Source: Nibricoccus aquaticus
GTDB lineage: Bacteria; Verrucomicrobiota; Verrucomicrobiia; Opitutales; Opitutaceae
Direction of reading: 5' to 3'
DNA: 64,000 bases
Assembly (NCBI RefSeq): GCF_002310495.1
Contig: NZ_CP023344.1
Coordinates: 4,357,501-4,421,500, forward strand
Shown here: positions 62,082 through 64,000 of the stretch, piece after piece
Layout: every line of letters begins with the position of its first letter
Numbering within the stretch: position 1 is the first letter of the stretch
Position numbers and translations under genes: made by a program
The notes under the pieces: model-generated
The model's input: only the letters and a program-made list of their open reading frames with translations
The model's database searches: none
Told to the model about the DNA's origin: nothing

Positions 62082-62432
62082 GTGCTCACGCAACCCGTGA
62101 ATACCCCTGACGATTGCCGCCGCTGTGGTGTCTGCTGCTTTTCAAGCCTCGAAAGCTATGTGAGAGTGTCGGGTGATGACTGGACGCGGCTCGGTGATGC
62201 GGCCGAGCGCGTGGCACACTTCGTAGGGAATCGCGCCTTCATGCTCATGCGTGAAGGACACTGCGCGGCGCTTGAACTAAGACATGCGGAGGATGGTGCG
62301 GCGGAATTTTTCTGCTCCATCTACGAACAACGTCCGCAAATTTGCCGCGATCTGGCGAGAGGTTCGCCGGAGTGCGGCGGCGAACGTGAGATGAAGGGCG
62401 CGGGGTTATTTCGCCTTCATGACGTCCGATAG
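62082..62432 (+). CDS. YkgJ-like CxxCxxCC cysteine-cluster protein
   Basis: This small protein of ~116 residues has the N-terminal cysteine cluster CRRCGVCC and later Cys in FCSIYEQRPQICRDLARGSPEC, as in YkgJ-family zinc/iron-binding proteins. Start choice is uncertain because no ATG occurs before the cluster: GTG 62082 (AGGA a few bases upstream) or GTG 62097 are candidates. Its 3' end overlaps the convergent pqiB-like gene by 27 bp. Confidence 0.7.
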   Translation: MLTQPVNTPDDCRRCGVCCFSSLESYVRVSGDDWTRLGDAAERVAHFVGNRAFMLMREGHCAALELRHAEDGAAEFFCSIYEQRPQICRDLARGSPECGGEREMKGAGLFRLHDVR

Positions 62433-63344
62433 ATCTTTAGGCGCGGGATTTTGGTCGGGGCCGCTTTCTTCAGGGCGAATGGAAATTTTCGGACGCCAGT
62501 TGAGCCAGTCTTTCTCGGGCTCGGTCTGGAGTTTGAAAACGGTTTCCTCTTTGGCGGCAGGTGCGAGCGGGCCGTTTTTATCGGAAGGTTCGGGTGTGGC
62601 GAAAGCGATGCCGCCGCTGACCAGCGATTCGAGGGACGTGTTTTTAAGTTCGGCGCCTAGCAGGCCGACTTTGAAGGAGAATCCGCCGGCGTTCCAGAAA
62701 CGGGAATCGGTGCGCACGAGATCGGCGTAGGCGCTTTCGACGCGGAAGCGGATCAGCACGGATGTGGCGTCGTCGGCGAGGCGGCTGGCTTCGACTTCGC
62801 CGACTTTCACCTCGCGATAAAACACGGGGGAGCCGGGATTGAGCGAACCGAGGCGGTCGCTTTGGATGAAGAAACTGCGGCCCTGTTTCGATGGCACCGG
62901 AGGCGGTGCTTTTTCGAGACCGGTGAAGTTTTCCGCCAGGTCGCCCTCGCCGGGACGGACGGCGAGTTGAACGCCCGTCAGCAGGGTGTCCAAACCGGTG
63001 ACGCCGGAGAAGCCAATCTCGGGACGCACGATCCAGAATCGTGAATCACGCCGGGCGAGAGCGGCGGCGGATTTCTGAAGCTGCACGCGCACGATGACAC
63101 CGCTGAGGTCTGGCTTCATATCTACAGATGTGACGGTGCCGACGGTGCTGCCTTTGTGTTTCAGCTGAGTCTTCCCGGCTTCGACGCCAGTACCGTCTTC
63201 AAACTCGATCGTCACCTCGGGACCGTGATCGCGGACGGCGCGGAAAATCATCCAGCCCCCGAGTAGCAAGGCGATCAGAGGCACGATCCATATTAGCGGA
63301 AGCGAGGTGGCCCGGGAGATTTTTGGGGTAGCGGAAGTGGTCAT
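62406..63344 (-). CDS. pqiB: PqiB/MlaD-type MCE-domain protein
   Basis: This 312-residue protein has an N-terminal transmembrane anchor (SLPLIWIVPLIALLLGGWMIF) and two MCE domains (about 45-135 and 155-255; VTIEFEDGTGVEAGKTQLKHKG and SLNPGSPVFYREVKVGEVEA). E. coli PqiB is about 546 residues with three MCE domains, so this is a short form. MCE proteins form hexameric rings that carry phospholipids between membranes. It overlaps the pqiA-like gene by 4 bp and so belongs to one operon. The frame upstream of 63344 is not used. Confidence 0.88.
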   Translation of the reverse strand: MTTSATPKISRATSLPLIWIVPLIALLLGGWMIFRAVRDHGPEVTIEFEDGTGVEAGKTQLKHKGSTVGTVTSVDMKPDLSGVIVRVQLQKSAAALARRDSRFWIVRPEIGFSGVTGLDTLLTGVQLAVRPGEGDLAENFTGLEKAPPPVPSKQGRSFFIQSDRLGSLNPGSPVFYREVKVGEVEASRLADDATSVLIRFRVESAYADLVRTDSRFWNAGGFSFKVGLLGAELKNTSLESLVSGGIAFATPEPSDKNGPLAPAAKEETVFKLQTEPEKDWLNWRPKISIRPEESGPDQNPAPKDLSDVMKAK

Positions 63345-63880
63345 TGCGATGGGGTCGTTGAGCTGCGATGCGGCTGGAGCCAAAGTGTGCGCGGGTCGAA
63401 TGCATGAGTGGCGAGGATCGTCAGTACCACAGCGGCGGCAAACGCAACGATACCGGCGCCGGGGCGGATTGTGCTGAGGGCGCCGAAGCGCACGGCGCTC
63501 GTGAGAAACGCCACGAGGAAAACATCGAGCATCGACCAGCGGCCGATGAAGTCGAGGACTGCATACAACCGGGTCAAACGCCTAGCGTGCGGGGAGGGAC
63601 CACGGCGTGCGGCGAGCATGAGGACGACCAGTCCTCCGAGTTTGATGAAGGGGATCAGCAGGCTGGCGGCAGCCACGATCAATGCCAGCGGCCAAAGCCC
63701 GCTTTCGAAAAGTCCCAGAATGCCCGAGTAGATCGTGTCGATCCGGGAAACGCCGCCCGTATCCGAAGTCAGGATCGGAAGCAGGTTGGCGGGAATCAGC
63801 ATGATCGCCGCAGCCAGCGTGAAAGCGAGCGAGCGGGAAAAATCCGGTTGCAGAGCTGTGCTGTTTTTCTGCGTGCTCAT
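63341..63880 (-). CDS. PqiA-like membrane protein, second half
   Basis: This 179-residue protein has about four transmembrane helices ([75 protein letters not shown]). It corresponds to one half of the ~417-residue PqiA. It overlaps the pqiB-like gene (ATGA) downstream and the partial gene upstream (ATGA), so pqiA seems split into two coupled genes. It would lie in the inner membrane and work with PqiB in lipid transport. Confidence 0.87.
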   Translation of the reverse strand: MSTQKNSTALQPDFSRSLAFTLAAAIMLIPANLLPILTSDTGGVSRIDTIYSGILGLFESGLWPLALIVAAASLLIPFIKLGGLVVLMLAARRGPSPHARRLTRLYAVLDFIGRWSMLDVFLVAFLTSAVRFGALSTIRPGAGIVAFAAAVVLTILATHAFDPRTLWLQPHRSSTTPSQ

Positions 63881-64000
63881 GCCCGCGAGCTTTCTTGTGT
63901 TTCCGACCCCAGGTGGAAATTTCGCCACGCGAGCAGGACAAGGACTGACATCGCGGCGTAGCACCAAAAGCCCGGGCCTATTTTCACATCGACCAGGCTT
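63877..64000 (-). CDS. PqiA-like membrane protein, C-terminal end (truncated by window edge)
   Basis: On the minus strand, an open frame enters from the right edge and ends at a TGA at 63877-63879. The 40 visible residues include [20 protein letters not shown] and end [10 protein letters not shown], which fits the last helix of a PqiA half. The stop overlaps the start of the next pqiA-like gene by 4 bp. The first half of the protein is outside the window. Confidence 0.8.
   Translation of the reverse strand, partial: SLVDVKIGPGFWCYAAMSVLVLLAWRNFHLGSETQESSRA

Noticed and set aside
1-64000. Prophage, plasmid or IS element
   Set aside because: No integrase, transposase, capsid or replication gene was seen; only small non-coding repeats are present.

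Overview
The window reads as a chromosomal segment of a high-GC, Gram-negative bacterium, most likely a member of the Opitutaceae (Verrucomicrobiota). This is an inference. It rests on overall gene content: RND efflux, PqiAB, a PagL-like protein, a large TonB-dependent receptor with a carboxypeptidase-regulatory N-terminus, secreted plant-polysaccharide enzymes of the PL10, GH105 and GH3 types, and a hom/lysC/thrC cluster. Many starts also lack an obvious Shine-Dalgarno sequence. No rRNA, tRNA, CRISPR array, transposase or phage gene was seen. About 53 protein genes fill almost all of the sequence, with frequent 4-bp ATGA overlaps.

Layout. 1-6.1 kb: a truncated GreA-like gene, a single-domain response regulator, then a ParA-type ATPase followed by two unrecognised proteins (one coiled coil), a PagL-like lipid A deacylase and a beta-barrel-like protein. 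6.1-10.6 kb: ispH with an unusual N-terminal extension, a CNNM/CorC-type transporter, gcvT-gcvH. 10.8-17.4 kb: a two-gene RND efflux pump and a GH3 beta-glucosidase. 17.6-20.8 kb: fdhD coupled to a YdeP-type molybdopterin oxidoreductase. 20.9-25.8 kb: plsY, hom, lysC, thrC. 26.3-28.1 kb: a small operon of an aldo/keto-reductase-fold protein without its catalytic tetrad, an Rnk-like protein and a His-poor cupin. 28.4-30.8 kb: a small anchored protein and a NarL-type two-component system. 31-39.6 kb: metG, menF, a periplasmic thioredoxin-fold protein, a YdeI-like protein, an acvB/virJ-mprF pair for aminoacyl-phospholipid metabolism, an LLM-class oxidoreductase and an unknown acidic protein. 40-44 kb: GH105, a CPA2 antiporter and a di-haem peroxidase. 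44.2-47.3 kb: a compact ketoreductase, ketosynthase, ACP and acyltransferase operon. 47.4-54 kb: small and envelope-linked unknowns, a methyltransferase and a hydrolase-TPR-PDZ fusion. 54.3-60.1 kb: TonB receptor, PL10 pectate lyase and MATE exporter. 60.2-64 kb: an ECF42-like sigma factor with its DGPF partner, a YkgJ-like protein and a split pqiA-pqiA-pqiB operon running off the right edge.

How the genes relate. Three themes stand out. The first is envelope remodelling (PagL, AcvB/MprF, the ACP-acyltransferase operon, PqiAB, RND). The second is pectin and plant-glycan use (PL10, GH105, GH3, TonB receptor). The third is core metabolism (threonine/lysine entry, glycine cleavage, isoprenoid and menaquinone precursors). 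Intergenic spaces carry several palindromic repeats. Three share a TGTAGG head followed by a hairpin, as in REP elements moved by RAYT proteins, and two of them show compensatory base changes in the hairpin.

Best candidates for something undescribed: the AKR pseudoenzyme/Rnk/cupin operon, the ParA-unknown-coiled-coil trio, the FabG/FabF/ACP/acyltransferase operon, the acvB-mprF pair in this lineage, and the IspH extension.
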